A stretch of 64,000 nt of DNA from the NCBI GenBank assembly GCA_036023115.1, contig JAYKKT010000059.1, positions 10,130,501-10,194,500 of the forward strand, in the 5' to 3' direction. A model generated the notes under the pieces. The model had not been told where the DNA came from. It worked only from the letters and a program-made list of their open reading frames with translations, and ran no database searches. The DNA is from Brasenia schreberi. Its lineage: Eukaryota > Streptophyta > Magnoliopsida > Nymphaeales > Cabombaceae. The translations under genes and the position numbers were made by a program. This document shows, piece by piece, positions 22,601 to 33,203 of the stretch. Position 1 is the stretch's first letter. Each line of letters opens with the position of its first letter.

Positions 22601-25600
22601 TTCATGCTTTATTTCAACATGAACCATAGCACGTCTCCAAATGCCTTTGCAAAATCAAACCCCGACTTTCTCGAGGTCCCTTGCACACCATGAGGGCAAC
22701 CCATTACTCTTCCAGCCAACAACCACCACTATGTCACTCCCTAGCCATGTCGTGGTTGTGCCTAAGTCATTCCACAAACAGTTAGTAAACCGACTGTTCT
22801 TGACATGTATACTTCAGCAAGGTGTTCTCAAAACCAGCCTTCCTCCACCAATCGCTTATTGTCATTGGACCACCGCCCTTAGCTCAGTAGCTATCCACAA
22901 CCTAACCACATGAGTCGTCCCTAATTTCTCCAATCACCCTGCATTATTGCAGTTCTACTTCCCTCTTGATTCCGTCACAACCACTCAACAACCTCGCATC
23001 TGTTAAAAGTTGTTGCCACTGAGATGATGTGACCTCAACCTAATTAGACTCGCGTACCTTATGAATTGTCCTCGAATATGATTAAATCCAATTCAACACA
23101 AGTAACAACAAAATTAAGCAACCCTGATTCTAAAATAATCCTAATGAAAGCAAACTCCAAACATAATGGGGATCTTATTGATCATAGGATTCCTATTACA
23201 TTACAACAAACTAATGGCAAGATTCTTCAATTTAATCAAAATGTTACTAAGGTGACTTATGGTCATTTAACCTTATTTACAGATGTGTGGATCTTCATCT
23301 ATTGGATCCAAATCTAAAGTTCGGGATCTGGTTTGTTTCCAACAGACTGATGGCAGGATTCTTCAAATTAATCAAAATGTTACTAATAACTTATGATCAC
23401 ATAACCTTTATTTATTGATGTAATATGGATCTTGATCTACACCTTTTGGCTTCTCGGATGCTTCCTCCCTGCACTCACTTAGAGCAAGCCGAAGCTTTTG
23501 ATTTTGGCTACCAATCTCGGCCTCAAGCATAGATTCTCACTTGTATACATTCTCAGGCTTCAGGGTGGAGATGACCACTAGAGGCGAGATCTCAAACATA
23601 GCTTGAAGTTGCGTCTGTAAAGAACTAAACATGTGAAGTAGAAAAAGATCCATCTTCCCATCTATGGCATATTGTTGATACCACTTTATTGGTGTTGGAG
23701 CCTCCAACAGCAAAACTGCAAGTGGCTACTGCAATGCTGGCATGAGTCAGGTGGACAACCCAATCATGAACCTCTCTATCTGCATTATTGCAGGTGTCTA
23801 CAGCAAAGCTTGGGTAAAATAGATGAAGGCACAGCATGACCTGGTTGTAGCGCGCTGGCCCATAAAATCAAGCCTTTGATGGAGTTCTTGGGTGGTCTTC
23901 ATAGTGTTTTTTATTGCTAATGAATAGTCCAAGGGCTCCATTGGGTTGAAGAGTGGATATACTTCCCACTTAGAGCTTCCATAATTAGAGGCTTAGAGTC
24001 CTTGATTCTTAATCAAGCATGAAAATCAAGAATTTTCTTGTGCCGTCAAGAAATGAACTGCTTTAATACTAAATAATGTGACCCAAACCTAATTAGACCA
24101 AGTCCCTTTCAAATCATCCTCAAATCCACTTCTTTCCGCTTACAATAAAGCTACCTCAAGAACTTTTTGACTGCCTAAGAGGCCGCCTCTGTTGAAGATG
24201 GCAAATTGGGGGACCTTCATTTAATGAATATCAGGGGCTGCAAAACTTTGAAACAAAAGCTGAATGTTCACTCAAGTGCATACTAGCTGTTGTCCAATCA
24301 CTCCAAGATAGTTGAGTTAGTAAGCTAGGAGTTAGAGGAGTTATTGGAAGATATGCTTGGCAATGACATGACAATGGCTAGGATCCAAGCAACACGAGGG
24401 ATGTGCATGAATATCAAGGAGCTACATAGATAGAGGTGAAAGCTATACTGTTAGAAAGCTCTTAGTGAGTCCTTTCCAAAGATATAACTTTGAAGACCAG
24501 AATCAGCCTTTTATATCACAGCTCCTCTATTTTCATGTGCATCACTTGTGTTGCCTTGGATTTATTCGGATTTGAGGATGACTCAAAAGGGACTCAAGTC
24601 TAATTAGATCCTGGTCACATTATGTGGTTAGTTTTGTAAATAAATTTCAAACATCCATGTTGCATCTGTTTCTGCATTGGATCACCCCAGAGCATTGGGA
24701 ATTAAGGCCTTCTTTTGAGATATCTACCCTAACCCTAAGGGTTCTGGTCGCACATCCTTCACCAACAGCTCCAAGCATTTGTTTCTTGTTTCAAGCATCG
24801 TATCCCCTATATACAAACTTCAAAAGTGCTCTTCAAGTGATTTACAAGGGCGTCCATTAAGACTTTCTGGTTATAGGGGAAATAATAATATTAGTTTATA
24901 TGGATAAAACTTTTATTAAAAAAGAAACCTAAAAAGTCCATAATGAACATCCACTAATTCTCTTTGTTTTTTATGCATCTGTGAAATGAATGTGCCTTAC
25001 TCATTCATGGAAGCTTTCCTTGTCCCAAAGCCCTCTAAGTGGAATTAATTGGTACCTTAGAAGTGTTTGACGCTAGACTGCATTGGCTTCCTTTAAACTA
25101 GAGCATATTGACCTATCTTACTCGAGTGTGGTTACAACTGTGTTGAGTTCTACAAGTAATTATTATTTCATAGGATCAATTTCCCAACTGCAAGTAGCTT
25201 ACACAACACTCCATCAGGCATCATAATATCCCAAAGCTAACCGCCATCTTCCACAAAATTTTCTGCATGTTTCTAAAAATCTTCTCTAGAATTGAACTGA
25301 TCCAAATGATGAGCTAATAAACAAAAATGCAAATTTCGTTTTACCCTTAGGAGAGAAAATGTGTAACTGAGTTGACAAGCATTGTGTCCTGAGTCTCCCG
25401 ACACCAGAGACATTTCCATGTTTCATTTGATGTGTATAGGGAACATTATTAGCAGAAACGTTTATTTAGTTAAAGCTCCAAAGAGAAAAGGTAGATCACA
25501 TGGTATAAGAACTGCAGAACTAATACAAGATAAAGCCTAGAAAATAAGAGATGAAGAAACAATTTCAATCATCTACTTTAGTAACCACTATAGGTCGTCT

Positions 25601-28600
25601 GGATCATAAGGTGGTCATTACAGCCTATTTCTGCTATACAGATTGATGGTCAATGAAGAAAAGGCCCCAAATTATCATAAAATAACCAATCAAAGCCTTA
25701 CATCTAAGTATAATAAAACCAAATACCTAACTACGCTTGGATCTAACAAGATGATCACCAAGCTTGTGAAATGCTAGAAGACATAACATCCACATGCTTG
25801 AGTATAATTGAAAAGTTTGCCAGTAGTGATTAATTTGTAATTAAGTGCTCGACAAGAGTGGAACATGAATGCACACATGCAGATAACACCAAAGACAGAT
25901 GTCATTTAGAAACATGCACATGCACAAACACACAAACATTAACGCATGCATGTTGCAGAATCAGAGATGATAATGGAGAGATCATGGAAATTAGTTATTT
26001 AAAGACATGATGGCTACACAGCTTACTAAATAGTGCAATCGAACCTGACAGAAGTTTGAATAAGTCACTACACCCACAATGGAAAAACGGTTCAGACACA
26101 AAAGAAAAATATTTCATCTCTATGATGTAAGTGGAAGAACATGAGAGAGGGATGAGACGGCTTTAGATTTAAAAGCAGCATCATTTGATATGTAAGAGAA
26201 AGGACTCATGCTGACGCAGCAAATTTATCAAGTTTGTTGATATGAACACATACTTGGCTCCTATGGAATCCATGGTGCAGATAAATGGCTTGTCATCATC
26301 TCCTAGTCCAGCAATCACAGGTTGGCAGAAGTAGGGACCAAACCTAAACATAGGGACAATACATATCAATATCAACAGTTGAAAGAAAGAGTAACTTAAA
26401 TGAACAACAGTTCTACCGGAAACGACAACAAACACAGTGTTATTCGCATCACCTTGTAGTACGATACAAGGCGTATCATATCGTGAGAAATCACGATGCG
26501 ATACCGGATATACTACATTGTATTGCAACATACAATGTATTGGCATGTAGATATGCCCTTTTAGTTATAAAATCCCCCTCTCCCGCCCGAACAAAACCCT
26601 GCATTTCTGCGGGTTTTTAATTTATGTTTGAGTGCTCCAACACTTTGTCGGCGACTTCCGACTAGGGAAAAGTATCTCTGTCGGTATGACTTCCAAACAG
26701 CACCATCACTCCAGCAACAACAATAGTGGCAATCCAATGGTTGCCTTGTGGTATTGGGTTTTTTTCTTTTTTCTATGTTTATTTTCTATCTACTTGTGTT
26801 ATTTGTTTTTTCATTTTTAAATGACAATATATGAAGTGAGTGGATATCTTTTCGTTGAATTTGTGATAATCTATGAAGTAAGAGATACTCTTTGACGGCA
26901 TGAAATGAGACATAATACACTATCATAGGAGATGGATGGACTGATAGGTGAGGAAGGACTTTATTAAACTTCCTTCTCTATTGTCCTAAAAGGCTTCTAT
27001 TTTTTAGATCACTTGACATGTCAGAAGAATGTCATACTGCAAAGGTTCTAAAGCAAGCATTTAATAAGGTGACATCGGAGGTTGGGCATGAAAATGTAGT
27101 CCAATTAATTACGGATAGTGCAGCTAACTATAAAGCAACTATAAAAGAGTTAAAGAGTTAGCTAAGAGTTATGGTACTTTTTATTGGACACCATGTGCAG
27201 TGTATTGTATAGATCTCATCCTTGAAGATATTTAAGAGATTAATGAGGTAAAAGCAGCAACTAAGTACGGTCAAGATATCATTAAATTTATTTATAACCA
27301 TACATTTGTGTTATATATGATGAGGAGATATACGATAGTCTAGAGCTTCTCCGTACGATTGCTACTCGATTTGCAACCAATTTTTTGTTAGTATAGAACA
27401 TTATTAATTTTTGTAATCTATGTTATAAAAATCCGACAAAGTTTTACGCTGGCTGTCGGAAGCCTAACACAACCCTCCTCCTTTATCCGGGCTTAGGACC
27501 GGCAATGCAAGGGTGATTCCTTTTGTAATCCATGTTATAAAAACTAAAGATCTTAATTATGTTAGATGTATAAAAGACGAGGATGAAAAAATTCTAGTGG
27601 CAAATGATGATATAAGAAATAGATGGAAAAACTATTTTTATAATCTTTTTAATGAAAATAAAGATGTTAGTATTAGTTTAGGAGATTTAGCCAGGTCAGA
27701 AAAGTATATAAACCACAATTTCTACCGATATATTCAAAAGAATGAAGTCAAAGAGGCTCTTAAACATATGAAGGGTGGTAAATCGGTAGGACCAAATAAT
27801 ATTCCTATAGAAGTTTGGAAAATATTAGGAGAAATAGGAATCACTTGGCTCACAAGACTATTTAATGAAATATGGAAAAACCAAAAGATGCCCGAGTTAT
27901 GGAGAGCATGTACACTTATACCCATATATAAGAACAAGGGAGACATTCAAAATTGTATGAATTATCGAGGTATCAAGTTAATGAGTCATACTATGAAATT
28001 ATGGGAAAGAATTATCGAACGTAGGTTAAGACAAGTATCAAGTACAACAGAGAACCAATTTGGATTCATGCCAGGCATATCTACTATTGAAGCGATTCAC
28101 CTTTTGAGACGTCTTATAGAACATTTTAGAGTAAAAAAGAAAGACCTTCACATGATATTTATTGATCTAGAAAAAGCTTATGATAGGGTACCGAGGGAGG
28201 TTCTTTTGAGAACTTTGGAAAAGAGAGGTATCCCATTGACATATATTAACCTTATAAGAGGCATGATGGTGCAAAAACATGTGTGAGGACTCATGAAGGA
28301 ACAACAGACTTCTTTGAAGTTAATATTGGGTTACATCAAGGATCAACTTTAAGTCCATACTTATTTATAATGGTGATGGATGAGTTAACAAAACATATTC
28401 AAGATAAAGTACCTTGGTGTATGTTATTTGCAGATGACATTGTATTAGTGGAGGAGTCTAAGGAAAAAGTTAATAGAAAATTGGAACTATGGAGAGAAAC
28501 ATTAGAAAGCAAAGGCCTCCGACTTAGTAGAACAAATACAGAATATATGGAATGTAAGTTTGATCATTTGGTTACTTCAGAGAACATGAAAAATTAAAAT

Positions 28601-31600
28601 TGGCACACATTGCATTTCCCAAAAGGAAAGTTTTAAATACCTAGGGTCAATTTTTAAGAGTGATGAAGAATTGATGGAGATGTTACACATAGAATTAATG
28701 CTGGTTGGTTAAAATGGAGAGGAGCATCAAGTATTCTTTGTTATAAGAAGATACCATTAAAGTTAAAAAGGTAAATATTATAGAGCAACAATTAGACTTG
28801 CCATTTTTATGGTTCTGAGTGTTGGGCAGTTAACCGTCAACATGTACAAAAGATGTCTATGACAAAAATGAAGATGTTGAGATGGATGAGTGGTCATACA
28901 ATAAAAGACTGTATACATAATGAGGTTATTAAAAACAAATTAGGAGTGACACCAATAGAGAATAAAATGAGAGAATATCATTTAAGATGGTTTGGACATA
29001 TAGAAAGAAGATCAAAAGAAGAACCTGTAAGAAGGTTAGAAAAACTAAATTTGGAAAGTATTAAAAGAGGTAGAGGACGACCACAAAAGTGTTGAAAAGA
29101 AACAATAAAGAATGATCTAGCTTATTGGGAGTTAACTGCTAACATGGCACACGATAGGGATATGTGGAAACAAAGAATTCATGTAGTCGACCCCGTCTAG
29201 TATGGGAAAAGGCTTAGTTGTTGTTATAGAGCATTGTTAAACAAAAGAAAGCCTTGAAGATAATCATACCTTAGATTAGTGGCAGCAGTTTGTACTAGAG
29301 TTACTTCAAAATAGGAGAAGCAAAAACTTAATGAGATTTTAGAAACGATCTTCAAGAATACATTTTCAGGAGTACATTTTGGAACTCTTGTATTAGATTA
29401 TTAAAGATCGCATGCCTTGTTAAAGTTTTGAAATTGGCTGATAGCGAGGAAAAGTTATCCATGAGCTAAGCCATGGATAGGGCTAAAGAAGCTATTAGGA
29501 GCAATTTTAATAGAAGAAATAGTGATTATGTGCCCGTGTAGAGGATTACTGATAATAAATGAAACATACAATTGCATCAGCCTATTCATGCAACACCTTA
29601 CTACATAAATCAAGTGTTTAGGTATTCTACAACATTTAAAAGGGACAATGAGGTTAATAGAGGCGATTTTTCATGATTTTCTTTTTAAACTAGTTTTTAA
29701 AAATTACAATATGATACGATACACGTCTCATAGAGAAAAATGATACATGATACGATACAATACAAACAACATTGAACAAACACACAAACAAGCGTGTGCA
29801 CACAAAGGCATTTTGTGTGTTATTGAGATCGATGAAGTCTAACAATTAGCATTGGCCCGAGGTGGCAGTCAGCATGAAAGCCAATGAAGAAAGATGTTCT
29901 CCATGGTTCAAGACTCATGTACTTAATTGGGGTTCAAAATGGATACAATGTTGACCTGCTCTTTAGGGGAAAAAACATAACGTTGAGCTCTTGCAAGTTG
30001 TTTTGTGCAAATTCAGTTTCTGAATCTTTGAAACTTTGCAAATAGACAATACGTATCAGTCAAGCGCAAATGCACCAACAAAGATAAGAACAGAGCCGAT
30101 TAAATATGATCACTAGTGATCTGCAGAAGTATGTTTATTACAATCAAGTTGCCAGGATATCCACACACTGACACCAAGAGTACAGTTGTGATAAGTGAGA
30201 TCATCCAAGATACTGCAAATAATACTGCTTATTTTGCAGTGCTGTAGCGTGTGGGATGAGAACATCATTTCTCAAGGAATTAGAAAACATGCACTAATTT
30301 AGCGTCACAAGCATGTGAAGCATAATGAAACTAGGCAAAACAATTGATTCACCGCTATCTTAAAAATCTGGATATGAAAAAGTATCCGAACTACAAAACA
30401 CTTCTTTGTTTGAATGTTAGCATGAGATGTTCCTGCATCATTCTGTCAACTTTAATGAGTACCAAAACCAAAAGTAAGCATTTTCCCAACTAAGGGGGTC
30501 AGCTACATGGATTCTTAGTGAACATGTGCATGATCTTGTGTCACATTCCCTTTAACTCCTAAAAGGATATGAACTTTCCCCCAATTTAATGAGTACTAAT
30601 AATTCTGTGAAGTATTCCAGATAATTTGCATTATATTTTTATTTTCATAACAAAAAGTCAAAATCTTCAGGTACCTTTTCTCATATAGAATTGCAGAAAC
30701 AACACTGGCAAACGTCTCAGGCTTCATGTTCCGTTCTTCCCGCAACTGATATAGTTTATGACGGAATACAAGCCGTTGATACCTTTAAGAGAATTTCGTC
30801 AAATTTCCATCAAAACATACCCAAACTTGAAATGATGTACGCAAGGAGTAAAAAGTAAAGGATATACACAAATGCAGAATTTTAAGGATAATGGAGGTGT
30901 TCTTACAATGTCTGGGCATCTGTTGCAAGACCAGATAAGCCCATGTAAAGTTTATCATGGATCTTGTAAATTCTCTGGAAATCGGTTGCAACAGTCTGAA
31001 GCTGCACACCAAGCCGGCGATCACTTGCAATAGCAAAACAGTTCTTCCCCACCATCGCAACCAGTGCACTTCCATTGTACTCGAATATCTGAACGACCAA
31101 GTAAAGGTTTCACCGTGATCAACATAAATTTTATAATAGATAGAGATTCTTGCAGCCAAATCCTTAAATGCCAATTATTTCTGCAACCCAAAGCTATTCT
31201 TGCAGACCATATAATTGTGTCTTGTCTACTTCATACTATAAAACTTTTAGGGTAACTTCTGAGGGAGCCTTGGTTAATGAACACAATCACATAACTCTCA
31301 CTAAATCCATAGATAATTAGTTGCCAACTAGACATGTTTTAAGCACATTTACACAATAAATTAGAATCGTAGTAGACCAAGTTTACGGGTCTTAAATGAT
31401 TATGTTCGATAACTTGACAAAATTCTATGGAAAATCCCAAAACATACTGTGAAAAGATTATTTTTACCGATAAAAGTCAGGTGTTACAAATCTTTCTAGA
31501 ACCATACGAGCAACGAAAGTATAGATATATTTGCGATTTTTTCATATATCACCAATATTTACTACAAGCTATATGACAAAATGCTGCTCAAGGAAAGTAA

Positions 31601-33095
31601 ACCAAAACTAAGGTGTTGCTCGAATAAACTAGCTTATAAAGAAAATAAGAGTACGATAGTTTGGAACAGTGTTATCCGTATCGCATCGTGGGAAGCCACG
31701 ACACGATACGATAACCTTTATCGTATAATAGAGGTTATTGTGCCGTATCGTACACCAAAAAAAAATCAATTTTTTTTCCAGGTTTCTGGCCACTCTTCGC
31801 CTCTCTTCACTTCTCTCCAAGACATCCTCTGGTATGCTTGTTTGGGATTGCAAGTCATGTATGTAACATGTAAATTTAGGTTAGTTTATAATAAATTTAT
31901 TGAATAAAAATAATTCATGAATAAATAAAAATTATGACAAAATCATTTCCCTTTTTGTTGCCAACTTTTAGGTATATTTCTGCTACCAGTTTCTAATTTC
32001 ATGAAATCACAAACAATGAAGAACAATTTGGTTGTCTCAGTTCATTGAGTGGGCATTTCATAACTTCACTATTTTAGGATTCACCTTACATGACTTCCAT
32101 TGAGTTGAACACGATTAGTGTGTGTGAGGCTTAACTCAATCTGTGAAGTTAGATCAGAAGTAATCAGCTTACCTAATTTTAACCTACAACATTCATCTAT
32201 CATCCTTCGGTTTCAAACCACTTCAAGCATTAGTTAAAAAGCTAGTCTCCAATAAGAGAAAAAGAGGATATCATCAAGTAACAATATCATATCACTGGGG
32301 TGTCATAGACTCAATAATCAAAGAAATTGAGCTCATCGTTTTGCTCACATATGAAAATTAGCAAATATGCCAACTACATGTACAAAGATAGCAATTTGTT
32401 AATTTTGATATATTAGATGAGTGGATTATGGAACATAACGAAGAAATTGAAGCAAAAGGTGGTGAGAAACTTTGAATCTTCATCAAAGAGAAGATGAAGA
32501 TTATTTAGCCGATACAAATTTACACTATGTAAATGTATTTCATTTTTTGTTTCAACATATGTAATTTTTTTCAATTGTTCAATGGTGAATGATCAATATG
32601 TACTAAACTTTCCATTATATGAATTTTTTGTAAGTACCAGATTTTTTCTATTTTTTCCGATTTTTTTAATATTTTTTAAATGTTTTTAATATTAAAGTTC
32701 GATCCGATAAACTCCAATACGAAACGGAACGATATACGTTCCCATATGCGTCCAACAACACTGGTTTGGAATATTGCACGATATCCTACATTTCCGGATA
32801 AGGTCCTCGATCCTAACACCCCAAATGAGATTGAAACTAGAGGTTTCTATTAAGTGAGAACGAAGAAATTTTTCCTACCCAACGAACACAGCTTTTAGTA
32901 CCGTATCCTGACGATAAAAACATAAGATGCAAGAAGGAAGGAGCACAAAAGCATCCAGATTACGCGACGCAGTCGCGTTTGCAATCAAAAGACGATTTGA
33001 ATGTGAAGATCAAGAAACATTTCTCTGACACATCGCAATGGATGGTGAATTCGGAGATTAGGGTTTGAAGAGAAGAGCAAGGGACTCACCGACAT
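13650..33095 (-). CDS. PBC: 20S proteasome subunit beta type-3, complete, 7 coding exons
   Basis: Beta-3 is a non-catalytic subunit of the beta ring of the 20S proteasome core in cytosol and nucleus. Coding exons (minus strand): 33090-33095 (ATG TCG only), 30907-31088, 30675-30782, 26254-26343, 15270-15354, 14358-14452 and 13650-13698 (stop at 13650-13652). All junctions are GT..AG and phases agree (GTGAGT after exon 1; split codons TT|G, AG|G, AA|A, GT|G). Total 615 nt, 204 residues, the usual plant length. Landmarks: [20 protein letters not shown] at the N-terminus, [75 protein letters not shown] and the C-terminus KGRMD. There is no propeptide and no N-terminal catalytic Thr, as expected for beta-3. 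Intron sizes are 2001, 124, 4331, 10899, 817 and 659 bp; the large ones carry LINE, SINE and hAT insertions. Family members could be PBC1 or PBC2; the paralogue cannot be decided. Confidence 0.95.
13871..14284 (+). mobile_element. 5'-truncated RTE LINE in PBC intron 6
   Basis: A 414-bp insertion flanked by a 19-bp duplication, gaaactacagagatttgtt (13852-13870) and 14285-14303 with one mismatch. It encodes the C-terminal RTE region ([12 protein letters not shown]...[19 protein letters not shown]) and ends in the RTE 3' UTR ctagtatgagaaaaaggctt followed by TTG repeats. It runs antisense to PBC. Confidence 0.92.
15558..15766 (-). mobile_element. RTE-related SINE-like element, complete
   Basis: 209 bp on the minus strand, flanked by the perfect 14-bp duplication ttttgaaattatac (15544-15557 and 15767-15780). 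Read in its own sense it starts with the RTE 5' UTR tip and ends with the RTE 3' UTR and (TTG)n. Same family as 43755-43960. The TTG tail and the cttagttgttgttg end recall the plant Au SINE family; that name is from memory and unverified. Confidence 0.85.
15820..17166 (+). mobile_element. RTE LINE, 5'-truncated with internal deletion, in PBC intron 4
   Basis: Starts inside the reverse transcriptase (IEVW...[11 protein letters not shown], then [21 protein letters not shown] and FGFMQGRS at 15909-16175), continues through degenerate text to the C-terminal region (16819-17100) and the 3' UTR with an imperfect TTG tail. About 100 bp present in other copies are missing at 17100. Several stops and frameshifts. 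No target duplication found. Confidence 0.85.
17167..18660. other. PBC intron 4 sequence, no feature recognised
   Basis: Open frames at 17266-17604 (+) and 18011-18271 (-) match no family known to me. A 35-bp tandem duplication lies at about 18310-18380 (gaggttattagagaaagagt twice). Confidence 0.35.
18665..19663 (+). mobile_element. RTE LINE fragment truncated at both ends, in PBC intron 4
   Basis: Reverse transcriptase text begins FIDLKKAYDSV at 18668 and runs through [37 protein letters not shown] (catalytic DD motif mutated: ANDI in place of the usual ADDI) and [19 protein letters not shown] to the C-terminal block at 19353-19565. It ends at about 19663 before the usual 3' UTR and TTG tail. 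Many frame breaks. Confidence 0.82.
19860..20020 (+). mobile_element. SINE-like/RTE insertion with inverted 5' half
   Basis: A 161-bp insert between 18-bp duplications attgctaatcttcaaaat (19842-19859; 20021-20038, one mismatch). Bases 19860-19979 are the RTE/SINE 5' UTR in reverse orientation, ending at the true 5' tip (gggtggagtt); 19980-20020 are the 3' end in forward orientation with a TTG tail. One pair of target duplications around both halves points to a single twin-primed event. Confidence 0.85.
20418..20540 (-). other. Possible short exon or gene relic in PBC intron 4
   Basis: On the minus strand an open stretch of about 40 codons reads ...[20 protein letters not shown] and then [13 protein letters not shown] before a TAG at 20418-20420. 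Its composition looks protein-like and it ends cleanly. No start codon, and an in-frame stop lies just upstream, so it would need an acceptor near 20535. I do not recognise the family; it may be a terminal exon or a retrocopy fragment. Confidence 0.3.
21357..21644 (+). mobile_element. Severely 5'-truncated RTE LINE, 288 bp
   Basis: Only the extreme C-terminal coding part (AAAATGAAGATGTTGAGATG, KMLRW text) and 3' UTR with (TTG)n remain, flanked by the perfect 16-bp duplication gtttggaaagaaaaag (21341-21356, 21645-21660). An internal block has also been lost. Confidence 0.9.
21661..24072. other. PBC intron 4 sequence, mostly unassigned
   Basis: No gene recognised. At 23024-23080 lies a copy of the terminal sequence of the inverted-repeat element at 24073-24623 (gatgtgacctcaacctaatt...). 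Confidence 0.35.
24073..24623. mobile_element. Short DNA element with ~60-bp terminal inverted repeats
   Basis: The left end (ataatgtgaccc, cctaattagacc, aagtccctttc, atcatcctcaaatcc; 24073-24138) is repeated in inverse at the right end (24555-24623) with about 80% identity. The interior of about 420 bp has no transposase. Superfamily and target duplication not determined; a MITE or small foldback element is likely. Confidence 0.55.
24624..26253. other. PBC intron 4 sequence, no feature recognised
   Basis: Non-coding, with no motif that I can assign. Confidence 0.35.
26880..29665 (+). pseudogene. hAT transposase remnant (DUF659-type region)
   Basis: Text typical of plant hAT transposases: [40 protein letters not shown] (26930-27150), then the degraded YWTPCA...LED stretch to about 27400. 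After the nested LINE it resumes with KQKKALK and continues [39 protein letters not shown] and [10 protein letters not shown] (29400-29660). Many stops and frameshifts. The N-terminal BED zinc finger and C-terminal dimerisation domain are not seen. Not functional. Confidence 0.85.
27406..29224 (+). mobile_element. RTE LINE with inverted 5' segment, nested in the hAT
   Basis: Flanked by a 14-bp duplication, tatagaacattatt (27392-27405) and tatagagcattgtt (29225-29238). 27406-27522 is RTE 5' UTR in inverse orientation; then a 22-bp repeat of tgtaatccatgttataaaaa; then forward RTE from before the reverse transcriptase to the 3' end. The open frame 27513-28286 covers [28 protein letters not shown] and [16 protein letters not shown]; 28283-28597 has [11 protein letters not shown]; 28853-29095 is the C-terminal block. 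This is the longest near-intact reverse transcriptase in the window, broken at 28286 and about 28595. Confidence 0.9.
29783..30674. other. PBC intron 3 sequence, no feature recognised
   Basis: Non-coding. A word resembling the RTE 3' UTR (gggtcagctacatggattct, 30496-30515) may be a tiny relic. Confidence 0.35.
31667..32763 (+). mobile_element. Non-autonomous hAT element, 1,097 bp, in PBC intron 1
   Basis: Starts cagtgttatccgtatcgcat, ends ...caacaacactg, and is flanked by the perfect 8-bp duplication gtttggaa (31659-31666, 32764-32771). Subterminal tatcg/cgata words and interior match 60207-61311 in opposite orientation. No intact transposase; a short stretch near 32410 (TAGATGAGTGGATTATGGAA) could be a relic of a transposase C-terminus. 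Confidence 0.92.
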
Positions 33096-33150
33096 ATCCG
33101 ATTCGGGCTTCAGTAGACTGTTCCTGCAAGTACTCCCCCTGGTGAAGATG

Positions 33151-33153
<3 letters not shown>

Positions 33154-33200
<47 letters not shown>
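33154..33200. repeat. (CT)n microsatellite upstream of the PBC start
   Basis: About 46 bp of CT on the plus strand, so (GA)n in PBC transcript sense, about 60 bp 5' of the PBC start codon and probably in its 5' UTR or core promoter. Confidence 0.85.

Positions 33201-33203
<3 letters not shown>

Larger units (their letters stand above)
26435..29774 (+). mobile_element. hAT transposon with transposase remnant, split by a LINE
   Basis: Bounded by cagtgttattcgcatc on the left and ...caaacaacattg on the right, the hAT-type CAGTG ends (one mismatch right). It is flanked by the perfect 8-bp duplication aacaaaca (26427-26434, 29775-29782), the hAT hallmark. Just inside both ends are repeated gatacgata/tatcgtat words, shared with the short copies at 31667-32763 and 60207-61311. 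It lies in PBC intron 3 and contains an RTE insertion (27406-29224), so the hAT itself measures about 1.5 kb and is probably deleted at both coding ends. Confidence 0.88.

Noticed and set aside
27513..28597. Long open frames that could be called host protein-coding genes
   Set aside because: The text is reverse transcriptase ([27 protein letters not shown]) inside an RTE with target duplications.
30493..30518. Another RTE/SINE 3' end
   Set aside because: Only about 20 bp match, with no tail or target duplication.
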